From Azohydromonas lata NBRC 102462 (GTDB lineage Bacteria > Pseudomonadota > Gammaproteobacteria > Burkholderiales > Burkholderiaceae_C), in assembly GCA_945878385.1 (NCBI GenBank), contig CAMCTE010000044.1:1-15230 (forward strand): DNA of 15,230 nt, in the 5' to 3' direction. Below are positions 1 through 6,778 of this stretch, in pieces. The position numbers were made by a program, and so were the translations under genes. Under the pieces are notes generated by a model. That model made no database searches. It was not told the origin of the DNA and saw only the letters and a list, made by a program, of their open reading frames with translations. How positions within the stretch are numbered: the first letter of the stretch is position 1; each line of letters begins with the position of its first letter.

Positions 1-17
1 TTTTCAATCTCGATCAT
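1..17 (-). CDS. 5' end of an unidentified gene, cut by the window edge
   Basis: An ATG on the minus strand at 17-15 opens a frame reading M-I-E-I-E and runs off the left edge. A good Shine-Dalgarno sequence, AAAGGAG (minus strand of 24-30), lies six bases upstream. The stop codon of the preceding minus-strand frame is one base before this ATG, a typical translationally coupled arrangement. Five residues are too few to identify the product. It does not resemble the usual start of TopA, the common neighbour downstream of smg. The call rests on the ribosome-binding site and the coupling only. Confidence 0.45.
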
Positions 18-18
18 T

Positions 19-105
19 TCAGGCTCCTTTGGCATGCGCTTGCGCTGCCTTCAAACGTTCGCGAATCAAGTCTATGTCGTCGCCCCTGAAGAATCCGTAA
101 CTCAT
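19..105 (-). pseudogene. Possible C-terminal remnant of an ORF cut by the insertion sequence
   Basis: A minus-strand frame ends with TGA at 19-21, one base before the next gene's ATG. The last 19 residues (from D-I-D-L-I-R to A-K-G-A) are host DNA. Upstream of about position 78 the frame runs into the insertion sequence's left inverted repeat. The ATG at 105-103 would give a 28-residue peptide, but it lies inside the IS end and has no Shine-Dalgarno sequence. The simplest reading is the 3' tail of a host gene truncated by the IS. A short chance frame is the alternative. The parent family is not recognisable from this tail. Confidence 0.3.
79..96 (+). repeat. Left terminal inverted repeat of the IS
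   Basis: The sequence GTCGCCCCTGAAGAATCC matches the reverse complement of the right end, GTCGTCCCTGAAGAATTC, at 16 of 18 positions. The two mismatches are both pyrimidine swaps. Confidence 0.65.
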
Positions 106-114
106 TGATTTAAC

Positions 115-143
115 TGGACTTTTTGAGCATTTCCTTGGATAAT
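115..143 (+). promoter_or_regulatory. Sigma-70 promoter of the transposase
   Basis: TGGACT (115-120, 4 of 6 to TTGACA) and GATAAT (138-143, 5 of 6 to TATAAT) are separated by exactly 17 bases. A start near 150 would give a leader of about 50 bases before the transposase. It is the best-matching promoter in the window. Confidence 0.55.
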
Positions 144-145
144 TT

Positions 146-194
146 CTCCCAGTTTCACCCCCGGATACCCTTGTTTCCTGGGAGTTTTTGGGAG
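146..194 (+). promoter_or_regulatory. Leader inverted repeats able to mask the transposase ribosome-binding site
   Basis: CTCCCAG at 146-152 is the exact complement of CTGGGAG at 178-184. The overlapping TCTCCC (145-150) is the complement of GGGAGA at 190-195, which holds the Shine-Dalgarno sequence GGGAG (190-194). The left arm lies at or upstream of the predicted transcription start (about 150). It would therefore be complete mainly in transcripts entering from outside the element. Confidence 0.4.
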
Positions 195-203
195 ATGAGC
201 GCG

Positions 204-1682
204 ATGAGCGACACGGCCGATTTCTTCCGCAGCCGACTCGACCAGATGATTGAGTTGCGCCACCCGCTGGCGGTGTTGGCATCCCGTATGCCATGGCAAG
301 AACTCGAGGCCAACATCGCCCACCTGTTTGCCAAGAAGGTTCGCGCCGGCAAAGACATCTCGGATATGGACCTCTTTGGCGGCGTGGCCAAGGTGGTGGG
401 CTCGGGCGTGTCGCCCGCTGGCAGGCCGCGCCTGCCGCTTCGGCTGATGATCTCGCTGCTGTATTTGAAGCACGCGTTCAACGAGAGCGATGAAGGCGTT
501 GTAGAGCGCTGGGCCGAGACACCAACCTGGCAATACTTCTCGGGGTTGGACTACTTTGAACACCGCTGGCCCTGCGACCCCACCGCATTGGTTCACTTCC
601 GCAAGGCGCTCGGTGAAGAAGGTGTGGAAGCGCTGCTTCAGCAGACCATCCATGTGGCCGTCACCTTGAAGTTGATCGCCAAGTCCGCCCTGTCCACCGT
701 CATCGTGGATTCGACGATTCAGCACAAGGCCATTGCCTACCCCACCGATTCGAAGATGCTGGAGACAGCCCGCTCGAAGTTGGTTGAGGCTGCCAAGGGC
801 CAGGGCATCGAGCTCAAACAGACCTTCGCCAAGGAAGGCAGTGACCTGGCACGCAGAGCTGGCCGTTACGCGCATGCCAAGCAGTACAGGCGCATGCGCC
901 GCACCATCAGACGCCAGCGAACCATCGTCGGCCGCCTGCAGCGGGAGATTGACCGCAAGCTCAGCCCGCTGGGCCAGGCCGTACGGGATGCCGTTGACGG
1001 CACATTGACCAAGGCCAGGCGAATCTTCGATCAGACCAAGGGGAAGAAGGTCAAAGGTGGGGCGCCCAAGCTCTACAGCTGGCACGCCCCGGAGGTCCAT
1101 TGCTTCAGCAAAGGCAAGGCCCGCACGCCGTTCGAGTTTGGTGCCAAGGTTGGCATTGCGGTATCGGCCAAGGGCAACTTGGTGGTCGGTGCGCGTGCGT
1201 TCACCGGCGCGCCATTTGATGGCCACACCCTGCACGAACAGATCGAGCAGGCCACGGTGCTGATGCAGGACATCGGCGTGAAGCCGACCACGGCGGTGGT
1301 GGACCTGGGATACCGCGGCGTGGATGCCGAGAACCCAGGACTGACTATCACGCATCGGGGCAAAGCCAAGAGCTTGGACGCACAAGGCATCAAGCTCATC
1401 AAACGGCGCAACGCGATTGAGCCGGTGATCGGACACTTGAAGGCTGACCACCGGATGGATCGGTGTCACCTCAAGGGCGAACTGGGAGACCGGTTGCACG
1501 CGGTGTTGTGCGCGGCGGGCTACAACATCCGCTGGTTATTGCGGGCCATCGCCCGCAAGGGCCTGAAGGCCCTTTTGCGTCTGTTGCCGGCCGCCGTAGC
1601 CAACGACTTGAAGCTGTTACTGGCCGCGCATCCGACCACCTTCATGCCTGTAGCGCCGTCAAAAGCCTCGGTGGCGGCCTGA
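204..1682 (+). CDS. IS5-family DDE transposase
   Basis: Cut-and-paste transposase of the element, 492 residues from the ATG at 204. It has the layout of long IS5-family proteins: an N-terminal DUF772-like DNA-binding part (about 1-130), then an RNase H-like DDE domain with a basic insertion (about 220-260). The catalytic triad reads as D169 (IVDST), D367 (VVDLGY) and E406 (AIEPVIGHLK, followed by the K and R residues typical of the family). No frameshift or stop interrupts it, so it may be active. I chose the start at 204 because GGGAG (190-194) sits nine bases upstream. The in-frame ATG at 195 is too close to that site, and the TTG at 123 lies inside the promoter. The reading frame extends upstream of 195, but I treat that part as leader. 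Confidence 0.9.
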   Translation: MSDTADFFRSRLDQMIELRHPLAVLASRMPWQELEANIAHLFAKKVRAGKDISDMDLFGGVAKVVGSGVSPAGRPRLPLRLMISLLYLKHAFNESDEGVVERWAETPTWQYFSGLDYFEHRWPCDPTALVHFRKALGEEGVEALLQQTIHVAVTLKLIAKSALSTVIVDSTIQHKAIAYPTDSKMLETARSKLVEAAKGQGIELKQTFAKEGSDLARRAGRYAHAKQYRRMRRTIRRQRTIVGRLQREIDRKLSPLGQAVRDAVDGTLTKARRIFDQTKGKKVKGGAPKLYSWHAPEVHCFSKGKARTPFEFGAKVGIAVSAKGNLVVGARAFTGAPFDGHTLHEQIEQATVLMQDIGVKPTTAVVDLGYRGVDAENPGLTITHRGKAKSLDAQGIKLIKRRNAIEPVIGHLKADHRMDRCHLKGELGDRLHAVLCAAGYNIRWLLRAIARKGLKALLRLLPAAVANDLKLLLAAHPTTFMPVAPSKASVAA

Positions 1683-1686
1683 AAGT

Positions 1687-1704
1687 GAATTCTTCAGGGA
1701 CGAC
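1687..1704 (-). repeat. Right terminal inverted repeat of the IS
   Basis: GAATTCTTCAGGGACGAC lies four bases after the transposase stop codon and is the inverted partner of 79-96. Its position directly behind the transposase gene is normal for a compact IS. Confidence 0.65.
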
Positions 1705-1803
1705 TAAGACGCCCAGGAGAAAACAGCCAAGCCGATCACGTGCATTTGCAGTGCCCGACTACTTGGCGCCGCCAGTACTTCGGCTCAGGAAGCCTGCAAG
1801 GGC

Positions 1804-2256
1804 TCAGTGATACAGCCGGTCTTCGGGGTCGACGAACAGCTCGTCCAGAATCAGGGCGTCGGGTTCTTCACCCAGGCTCCAAAACACCATCAGCACGATG
1901 ACCTTGATGTCATCCAACTCGAGCCCTTCAGCGGACACCGCCATGGCCCGGTCGATCACCATCTCGCGCATGGGCGGTGGCAGCACGCCGGCGGATTCCA
2001 GGAAGCTGATGAAGGCCAGGGAATCGCAACCGAGCATTTCGCGCTCAGACGCCGTGTACAGGCGAGTGCTGAGTTCGCCCTGTTCGCCCACATAGCCCTG
2101 CGCCGTGGTGGTCAGTCCGTCCAGCCAGGATAGTGCCTCTTCGATCTCGTCCGATTCAAAGCCGACCGCTGACAGCTTGCGGCTGAGTTGGTCGTGATCG
2201 GGGCAGGCGTCGGGCCGCCAGTAGTTCTCGTAGAGATAGACCAGGACATCGAACAT
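1804..2256 (-). CDS. smg: Smg family protein (DUF494)
   Basis: Protein of 150 residues starting M-F-D-V-L-V-Y-L-Y-E-N-Y, the hallmark N-terminus of the Smg/DUF494 family (E. coli Smg has about 157 residues). It is acidic and mostly helical, with no membrane segment or signal peptide. Its biochemical role is not established; the family is known mainly for being encoded next to dprA and topA. I chose the start at 2256 because the frame upstream of it does not look like this family. No good Shine-Dalgarno sequence precedes it. The gene follows dprA on the same strand after about 100 bases and is likely co-transcribed with it. Its 3' end faces the insertion sequence. Confidence 0.92.
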   Translation of the reverse strand: MFDVLVYLYENYWRPDACPDHDQLSRKLSAVGFESDEIEEALSWLDGLTTTAQGYVGEQGELSTRLYTASEREMLGCDSLAFISFLESAGVLPPPMREMVIDRAMAVSAEGLELDDIKVIVLMVFWSLGEEPDALILDELFVDPEDRLYH

Positions 2257-2359
2257 GCGATTGACTATACAGGACTCGTTCTGAAATGGAAGCAGGAAAA
2301 CCGGGGCGCCAAACCGGGATACCGCTGCGGTGAGGCGCACCCACATCACACCGGTGCGC

Positions 2360-3604
2360 CTAGCGCCGCATGTGGCCGCACCACTGGTACAGCCCGCCTG
2401 GCAAGCGCGCCACCAACCCCTCCAGTTCTGCCATCAGCAGGGCACGAGTCATCTCGGATGTGCCCACTGAGGCAGCTGTGGACAGCTCTGCCAAGTCGCA
2501 GCTGCGGCTGCGCAACAGTTGGCGGGCCCGCGCCCAGCTGGCCAGCGCAAAGCCTGCTGGCAAATCCGTGTCTTCAGCGGTGTGCGGCGCGCTTGCACTG
2601 GCCCCGGGCGGCTGCAGGATCAAGGATTGATTGGACCGGCCAGACTCTTGTCTCATGCTGCGGCTGCTGCGCCGCTTGACGGGCTGAACCGCCGCGCAGA
2701 TGTCGGCTGAAAAGGCCCCGGGCTGGGCTTCGATGATGTCGCGGACATGCTCCAACAACCCGGCTCCGTTTTTGATCAGCCAGTTGCACCCTGCCGATTG
2801 CGGCGAGCTGAGATGGCCGGGAACCGCAAAAACATCGCGCCCGGCTTCCGTGGCCAGTCGTGCTGTGATCAACGAGCCCGACCTGAGCGCAGCCTCCACC
2901 ACCACCACGGCAACACTCAGGCCCGCGATGATGCGGTTGCGTTGCGGAAAGTAGGCAGGCAGGGCTGGTGTGCCGAGTGGGTGCTCACTCAGCACGAGAC
3001 CCCTCTGCGCTATTTGATCGAACAAGCCTTGGTGCGCTCGGGGGTAGACCTCTTGCAAACCGCAGCCGACAACCGCCACGGTGGAGCCCAGGCCTCCCAC
3101 TGAAAGGGCCGCTTCATGCGCCGCGGCGTCAATGCCCACGGCCAAGCCGGATACGACTTCAATTCCCAGGGTGGCCAATTCAGTGGACAGTCGCTTGGCC
3201 GTCAACACACCCGCGGGAGTGGCGTGGCGGCTGCCCACCAGCGCCACGGCGGGCCGTTGCAGGCAGGCCAATGCGCCCAAGGCATGCAGCACCAAGGGCG
3301 GATCGGGGCTTTCCAAGAGCGACGCAGGGTAATGCGCATCGGCCAGCGTCATCACATGCCGTTCGCTGCCCTCTGCCAGCCAGCGCCGTGTGCGATCCGC
3401 AACCCCAGCCAGCGGCTGCACAGCCGCAAAGTAGCCGCTGCACGGTTCGCCGCCCAGGGCGTTTTCGGCTTCTCGCAGGCCCGCTTGAAACACTTCAACC
3501 GGCCCTCCGAAATGCGCCAACAACCGCCGCGCCCGCGCACGGCTAAGGTGGTTGCCGCCGGCCAGCGCCAACCAGGCGTGCAACTCATCCTGAGGCAGGT
3601 TCAT
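2360..3604 (-). CDS. dprA: DNA-processing protein DprA (Smf)
   Basis: Cytoplasmic single-stranded-DNA-binding protein that loads RecA onto DNA taken up during natural transformation; 414 residues. A helical N-terminal part (about 1-100) precedes the Rossmann-like DprA domain. Conserved motifs in order are GSRHAT (124-129), SGLAVGID (152-159), FPQRNRIIAGLS (219-230) and RSGSLITARLA (241-251), followed by VPG (261-263). The C-terminal 60 or so residues fit the winged-helix DprA domain. The link between the two domains (about 295-350) is basic, Ser-rich and low in conservation cues. The gene is divergent from def across 129 bases and is followed by smg, the common proteobacterial arrangement. 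The ribosome-binding site is weak. Presence of dprA alone does not prove competence. Confidence 0.96.
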   Translation of the reverse strand: MNLPQDELHAWLALAGGNHLSRARARRLLAHFGGPVEVFQAGLREAENALGGEPCSGYFAAVQPLAGVADRTRRWLAEGSERHVMTLADAHYPASLLESPDPPLVLHALGALACLQRPAVALVGSRHATPAGVLTAKRLSTELATLGIEVVSGLAVGIDAAAHEAALSVGGLGSTVAVVGCGLQEVYPRAHQGLFDQIAQRGLVLSEHPLGTPALPAYFPQRNRIIAGLSVAVVVVEAALRSGSLITARLATEAGRDVFAVPGHLSSPQSAGCNWLIKNGAGLLEHVRDIIEAQPGAFSADICAAVQPVKRRSSRSMRQESGRSNQSLILQPPGASASAPHTAEDTDLPAGFALASWARARQLLRSRSCDLAELSTAASVGTSEMTRALLMAELEGLVARLPGGLYQWCGHMRR

Positions 3605-3733
3605 CGCAGATCAGACAGCCAAGGCACAATCGCATCATTGACAGATTTTGCGGAGCTGCCGCCTTGGCTTCAAGGCTTCCGCCCTTCAGTGGGCCCCTGT
3701 TGGAGTGCTTGCTCTGAACCTGCCGTTTCTCAC

Positions 3734-4252
3734 ATGACCCGACTCGCCATCCTCCGCTTCCCCGACCCGCGACTGCACACCGTGGCACAGCCCGTTGTGC
3801 AGGTGGACGCACGCATCCAACAGTTGGCCCAGGACATGCTGGAAACCATGTATGCCGCCGATGGCGTGGGCTTGGCGGCCACGCAGGTGGATGTGCATGA
3901 GCGGTTGATCGTGATGGACACCTCTGAAACGCGCGACCATCCGGTGGTGCTGATCAACCCGGAGATCGTGGAGCGCAGTACTGAATTGAAGCTCGGTGAA
4001 GAGGGCTGCCTTTCCGTGCCGCAGACCTATGACAAGGTGGAGCGCCACTTGTGGGTCACGGTGCGCGCATTGGATCGCGATGCGCAACCCTTCGAGCTGC
4101 GAGCGGAGGGGCTGGCCTCCGTGTGCGTGCAGCACGAAATGGACCACCTGATCGGCAAGGTGTTCGTCGAATACCTGAGCCTGCTCAAGCGCGACCGGAT
4201 CAAGTCCAAGATGGTCAAGCGCACGCGCGAGGAACTCGCGCAGATGCGCTGA
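3734..4252 (+). CDS. def: Peptide deformylase
   Basis: Metal-dependent hydrolase that removes the N-formyl group from nascent proteins at the ribosome; 172 residues, normal length for type 1 enzymes. All three signature motifs are present: GVGLAATQ (44-51), EEGCLSVP (89-96, metal ligand C92) and QHEMDHL (133-139, ligands H134 and H138, catalytic E135). The basic C-terminal helix (KRDRIKSKMVKR, about 152-163) resembles the ribosome-binding helix of the E. coli enzyme. I chose the ATG at 3734 because it begins the M-T-R-L-A-I-L-R-F-P-D start usual for the family. The frame stays open about 600 bases further upstream, but that is antisense to dprA. fmt follows after 14 bases, a conserved functional pair. 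Confidence 0.97.
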   Translation: MTRLAILRFPDPRLHTVAQPVVQVDARIQQLAQDMLETMYAADGVGLAATQVDVHERLIVMDTSETRDHPVVLINPEIVERSTELKLGEEGCLSVPQTYDKVERHLWVTVRALDRDAQPFELRAEGLASVCVQHEMDHLIGKVFVEYLSLLKRDRIKSKMVKRTREELAQMR

Positions 4253-4266
4253 CTCTGCATCAGCCC

Positions 4267-5229
4267 ATGAGGGTGGCCTTCGCCGGTACGCCGGAATTCG
4301 CGGCACGGGCCTTGGAGGCTTTGCTGTGTGCAGGCTTTGAGGTACCCCTGGTCTTGACTCAGCCCGACCGGCCGGCAGGCCGGGGCATGAAGTTGCAGGC
4401 CTCGCCGGTGAAGCAACTGGCCTTGGTGCATCACATCCCGGTTTGCCAACCCCGCAGCCTGAAATTGGACGGCCGTTGGCCCGAAGATGCGCAGGCCGCA
4501 CGCGAAGCCCTGAGCGCTGCAGGGGCTCGGGTGATGGTGGTGGCCGCCTATGGCTTGATTCTGCCGGGCTGGGTGCTGCAACATCCGCCATTGGGCTGTC
4601 TGAACATCCATGCGTCCTTGTTGCCCCGCTGGCGTGGTGCGGCGCCGATTCACCGCGCTGTGCAGGCCGGTGATGAACGAAGCGGTGTGACGATCATGCA
4701 GATGGACGAGGGCTTGGACACCGGTCCCATGCTGTTGGAGGAAACCGTGGCACTGGCCCCGTCGGAAACCACAGCCAGCCTGCACGACCGGCTGGCGGGC
4801 CTTGGTGCGCGTCTAGTGGTTGAAGCCCTGGAGCTGGCCGCCTGCGGGGGCTTGAGGCCGGTGGCGCAACCCGAGACCGGCATCACTTACGCGCACAAGA
4901 TCGACAAGGCCGAAGCCCCCTTGAATTGGGGCCGGTCGGCTCTCGAGTTGGAGCGCCAGGTGCGGGCCTTCGACCCATTCCCGGGAGCCACTTGCAGGCT
5001 GGGCGAAGAAGTGATCAAGGTCTGGGGTGCGCTTGCGCAGGCGCCCTCAGCAGCCACGGACCACGCGGCCCCTGGAACCGTGCTGTCTGCCGATGCCCAG
5101 GGCGTGCGGGTGGCCTGCGGCCAGGGGGTGCTGCACTTGAGCGAACTGCAGCGGCCATCGGCGCGGCGCCAGCCCGCCGCGCTGGTGGCGCAGGCCCTGA
5201 ATCTCAAGCCCGGCATTCGGCTGGAATGA
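4267..5229 (+). CDS. fmt: Methionyl-tRNA formyltransferase
   Basis: Transfers a formyl group from 10-formyl-tetrahydrofolate to Met-tRNA(fMet), preparing the initiator tRNA; cytoplasmic, 320 residues. The N-terminal Rossmann-type domain opens with FAGTPEFA (5-12). DRPAGRG (34-40) matches the tRNA-acceptor loop. The folate site reads NIHASLLPRWRGAAPI (113-128), with N113, H115 and D151 corresponding to the E. coli catalytic N106, H108 and D144. The C-terminal OB-fold domain begins near 210. The ATG at 4267 gives the canonical M-R-V-A-F-A-G-T-P start. It has no clear Shine-Dalgarno sequence and lies only 14 bases after def, so it is probably co-transcribed with def and translationally coupled. 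Confidence 0.97.
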   Translation: MRVAFAGTPEFAARALEALLCAGFEVPLVLTQPDRPAGRGMKLQASPVKQLALVHHIPVCQPRSLKLDGRWPEDAQAAREALSAAGARVMVVAAYGLILPGWVLQHPPLGCLNIHASLLPRWRGAAPIHRAVQAGDERSGVTIMQMDEGLDTGPMLLEETVALAPSETTASLHDRLAGLGARLVVEALELAACGGLRPVAQPETGITYAHKIDKAEAPLNWGRSALELERQVRAFDPFPGATCRLGEEVIKVWGALAQAPSAATDHAAPGTVLSADAQGVRVACGQGVLHLSELQRPSARRQPAALVAQALNLKPGIRLE

Positions 5230-5245
5230 GCGCGGGCCGGCGGCG

Positions 5246-5275
5246 GCCCATTGAGCTTCGCCCCATTGAACTCCG
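5246..5275 (+). repeat. Imperfect 15-bp tandem repeat between fmt and htpX
   Basis: GCCCATTGAGCTTCG is followed directly by CCCCATTGAACTCCG (12 of 15 identical). It lies in the 171-base gap between fmt and htpX, where I see no other gene or clear terminator. It may be chance or replication slippage. Confidence 0.4.
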
Positions 5276-5400
5276 CAGCGACAGCCTCATCTAAGAAGTG
5301 AGGCGGGCGCGCATCCGGCCCTCAAGGTAGGTGCCGAGCGGCTCGATGCGCTCCCGTTGACCACTTCTGCACACCACCACCCCACTGGAAAAGGCTTGCC

Positions 5401-6255
5401 ATGTTCAACCTGATGAAGACCGCCATGCTGATGGCCGCCATCACCGCCCTGTTCATGGCGGTGGGTCAGGTGATGGGTGGGCAGCAGGGCATGATGCTGG
5501 CCCTTGTCGTGGCGCTGGGAATGAACTTCTTCAGCTACTGGTTCTCCGACAAGATGGTGCTGAAGATGTACAGCGCCCGCGAGGTGGACGAAAACACCGC
5601 GCCGGGGTTCTACCGCATGGTGCGTGATCTCGCGCAACGGGCCGACCTGCCCATGCCGCGGGTGTACATCATCGATGAAGAGGCGCCCAATGCGTTTGCC
5701 ACGGGGCGCAACCCCCAGCATGCGGCCGTGGCGGCCACCACCGGCATCATGCGTGTGCTGTCTGAACGGGAGCTGCGCGGTGTGATGGCGCACGAGCTGG
5801 CCCATGTCAAGCACCGCGACATTCTGATTTCCACCATCAGCGCCACGATGGCCGGTGCGATTTCAATGTTGGCGAATTTCGCAATGCTGTTCGGTACGCG
5901 AGACAGCTCCGGCCGGCCCACCAACCCGATTGCCAGCATCGCAGTGATGATCTTGGCGCCTCTGGCCGCCAGCCTGATCCAGATGGCCATCAGCCGCGCG
6001 CGTGAGTTCGAAGCCGACCGCGGAGGTGCCGAGATTTCCGGTGACCCGCGTGCACTGGCCTCGGCGCTGGACAAGATCAACCGTTATGCCCGCGGCATTC
6101 CGCTGGAAGCCACTGAGCGGCACCCTGAGACGGCGCAGATGATGATCATCAACCCGCTGTCGGCTGGCGGCCTGCGAGGCTTGTTCAGTACCCACCCGGC
6201 CACCGAAGACCGGGTGGAGCGGCTGTTGGCGCTGGCCGCGCAGATGAGGGCTTGA
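5401..6255 (+). CDS. htpX: HtpX family zinc metalloprotease
   Basis: Inner-membrane M48-family protease that cleaves misfolded membrane proteins; in E. coli it works alongside FtsH. It has 284 residues, near the family norm of about 290. Two hydrophobic segments lie near 5-24 and 30-48. The zinc site HELAH is at 131-135, and the third ligand is expected in the REFEAD stretch (about 201-206). Further hydrophobic stretches occur near 141-165 and 174-197. The conserved NPLSAGG (251-257) and STHPATEDRV (263-272) motifs near the C-terminus are intact. The start is supported by AAGG about six bases upstream. The gene has the same orientation as def-fmt but a 171-base gap, so it may have its own promoter; in E. 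coli htpX is under envelope-stress control. I see no such site here. Confidence 0.96.
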   Translation: MFNLMKTAMLMAAITALFMAVGQVMGGQQGMMLALVVALGMNFFSYWFSDKMVLKMYSAREVDENTAPGFYRMVRDLAQRADLPMPRVYIIDEEAPNAFATGRNPQHAAVAATTGIMRVLSERELRGVMAHELAHVKHRDILISTISATMAGAISMLANFAMLFGTRDSSGRPTNPIASIAVMILAPLAASLIQMAISRAREFEADRGGAEISGDPRALASALDKINRYARGIPLEATERHPETAQMMIINPLSAGGLRGLFSTHPATEDRVERLLALAAQMRA

Positions 6256-6260
6256 AGGCG

Positions 6261-6288
6261 GGTGCGAATACCGGCCCGGGTTCGCGCC
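6261..6288 (+). terminator. Hairpin downstream of htpX, possible terminator
   Basis: GGTGCGAAT (6261-6269) can pair with GTTCGCGCC (6280-6288) as a nine-pair stem with two G-U pairs and a ten-base loop. It starts five bases after the htpX stop. No T-run follows, so it is not a classical Rho-independent terminator. Confidence 0.3.
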
Positions 6289-6368
6289 GTTGGGGCATGA
6301 TCGACCACCGTGCGGCCTGATGGGCAGGCGCTCAAGTTCCGTGCAAGGCCCGCCGATAAGGTCTCATC

Positions 6369-6752
6369 ATGAAGAAACCGCCCACCCTCCCTTCCCGACG
6401 GCTGGTGCTGGCGTGCCTGCTGGTCGCGGCTGGGTTGACGGGTTGCGACTGGTTGGGGCTGGAATCCGCCACCGCCACCGCCGCGCGGCGTGAGGCCGAG
6501 GGCAAGGCCGTGGGCGGGGCCTGCCGCCACGCGGGCCGGGCCATTGAAGACTGCTACCTTTTGAACAAGCGCGCCGACAAGGCGGCGGTGTTTTCGGGCT
6601 GGCGGGAGATGAACGACTACATGCGCGAAAACCAGATGGAAGCCATCAAGCCGCTGCTGTCGGGGACGGGCGTGGCCAAGCCTGGCGGCGCCGAGAAGGT
6701 GGAAACCGAAACCCTGCCGCCCACAGGTGCCAAAGGCGGCAAGGACTCCTGA
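6369..6752 (+). CDS. Small predicted lipoprotein of unknown function
   Basis: Protein of 127 residues. The N-terminus is a lipoprotein signal: basic residues (K2, K3, R10, R11), a hydrophobic stretch (12-22) and the lipobox L-T-G-C at 23-26, making C26 the likely acylated residue. D27 directly after the Cys would favour inner-membrane retention under the E. coli +2 rule, which may not apply here. The mature part has two further Cys (C52 in GGACRHAG, C62 in IEDCYLLNK), which could form a disulphide, then a helical stretch ending near 95. The C-terminal 30 residues are Gly/Lys/Thr-rich and look disordered. AAGG lies seven bases before the ATG. I recall similar short proteins in Burkholderiales but know of no function. 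It lies 26 bases before azlC on the same strand. Confidence 0.85.
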   Translation: MKKPPTLPSRRLVLACLLVAAGLTGCDWLGLESATATAARREAEGKAVGGACRHAGRAIEDCYLLNKRADKAAVFSGWREMNDYMRENQMEAIKPLLSGTGVAKPGGAEKVETETLPPTGAKGGKDS

Positions 6753-6766
6753 ATTCGCTGCGCGGC

Positions 6767-6772
6767 GACAAT
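6767..6772 (+). promoter_or_regulatory. Possible -10 box directly before azlC
   Basis: GACAAT ends six bases before the azlC ATG, so a transcript starting seven bases beyond it would begin at the A of the start codon (6779). No Shine-Dalgarno sequence is visible before the ATG. No good -35 element is visible either, so this is tentative. Confidence 0.3.
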
Positions 6773-6778
6773 GGCCGC

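Larger units (their letters stand above)
79..1704 (+). mobile_element. IS5-family insertion sequence, about 1.6 kb
   Basis: One complete transposase gene lies between imperfect terminal inverted repeats at 79-96 and 1687-1704 (16 of 18 positions match when one is reverse-complemented). The family call comes from the transposase: a DDE enzyme with the IS5-type C-terminal signature around the catalytic Glu. The element has its own promoter and a leader hairpin just inside the left end. I see no direct target duplication: the bases outside the repeats (left ...TCTATGTC, right TAAGAC...) do not match, although CTAA at the right edge fits the YTAR sites favoured by IS5. The ends are inferred from the repeats and could be off by a few bases. 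Confidence 0.8.

Noticed and set aside
102..1499. 465-codon open frame antisense to the transposase
   Set aside because: Its composition (rich in His, Arg, Gly, Leu) is typical of a shadow frame in GC-rich DNA. It has no family motifs, while the sense strand has an intact DDE transposase.
1705..1803. Possible small gene or RNA between the IS and smg
   Set aside because: No frame with a ribosome-binding site, no tRNA-like fold and no strong hairpin was seen.
3116..3733. 206-codon N-terminal extension of the def frame
   Set aside because: It is antisense to dprA. Peptide deformylase starts normally at 3734 and is full length without it.
5246..5275. Tandem repeat as the start of a CRISPR or VNTR array
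   Set aside because: There are only two imperfect 15-bp copies with no spacers. It is too short for either.
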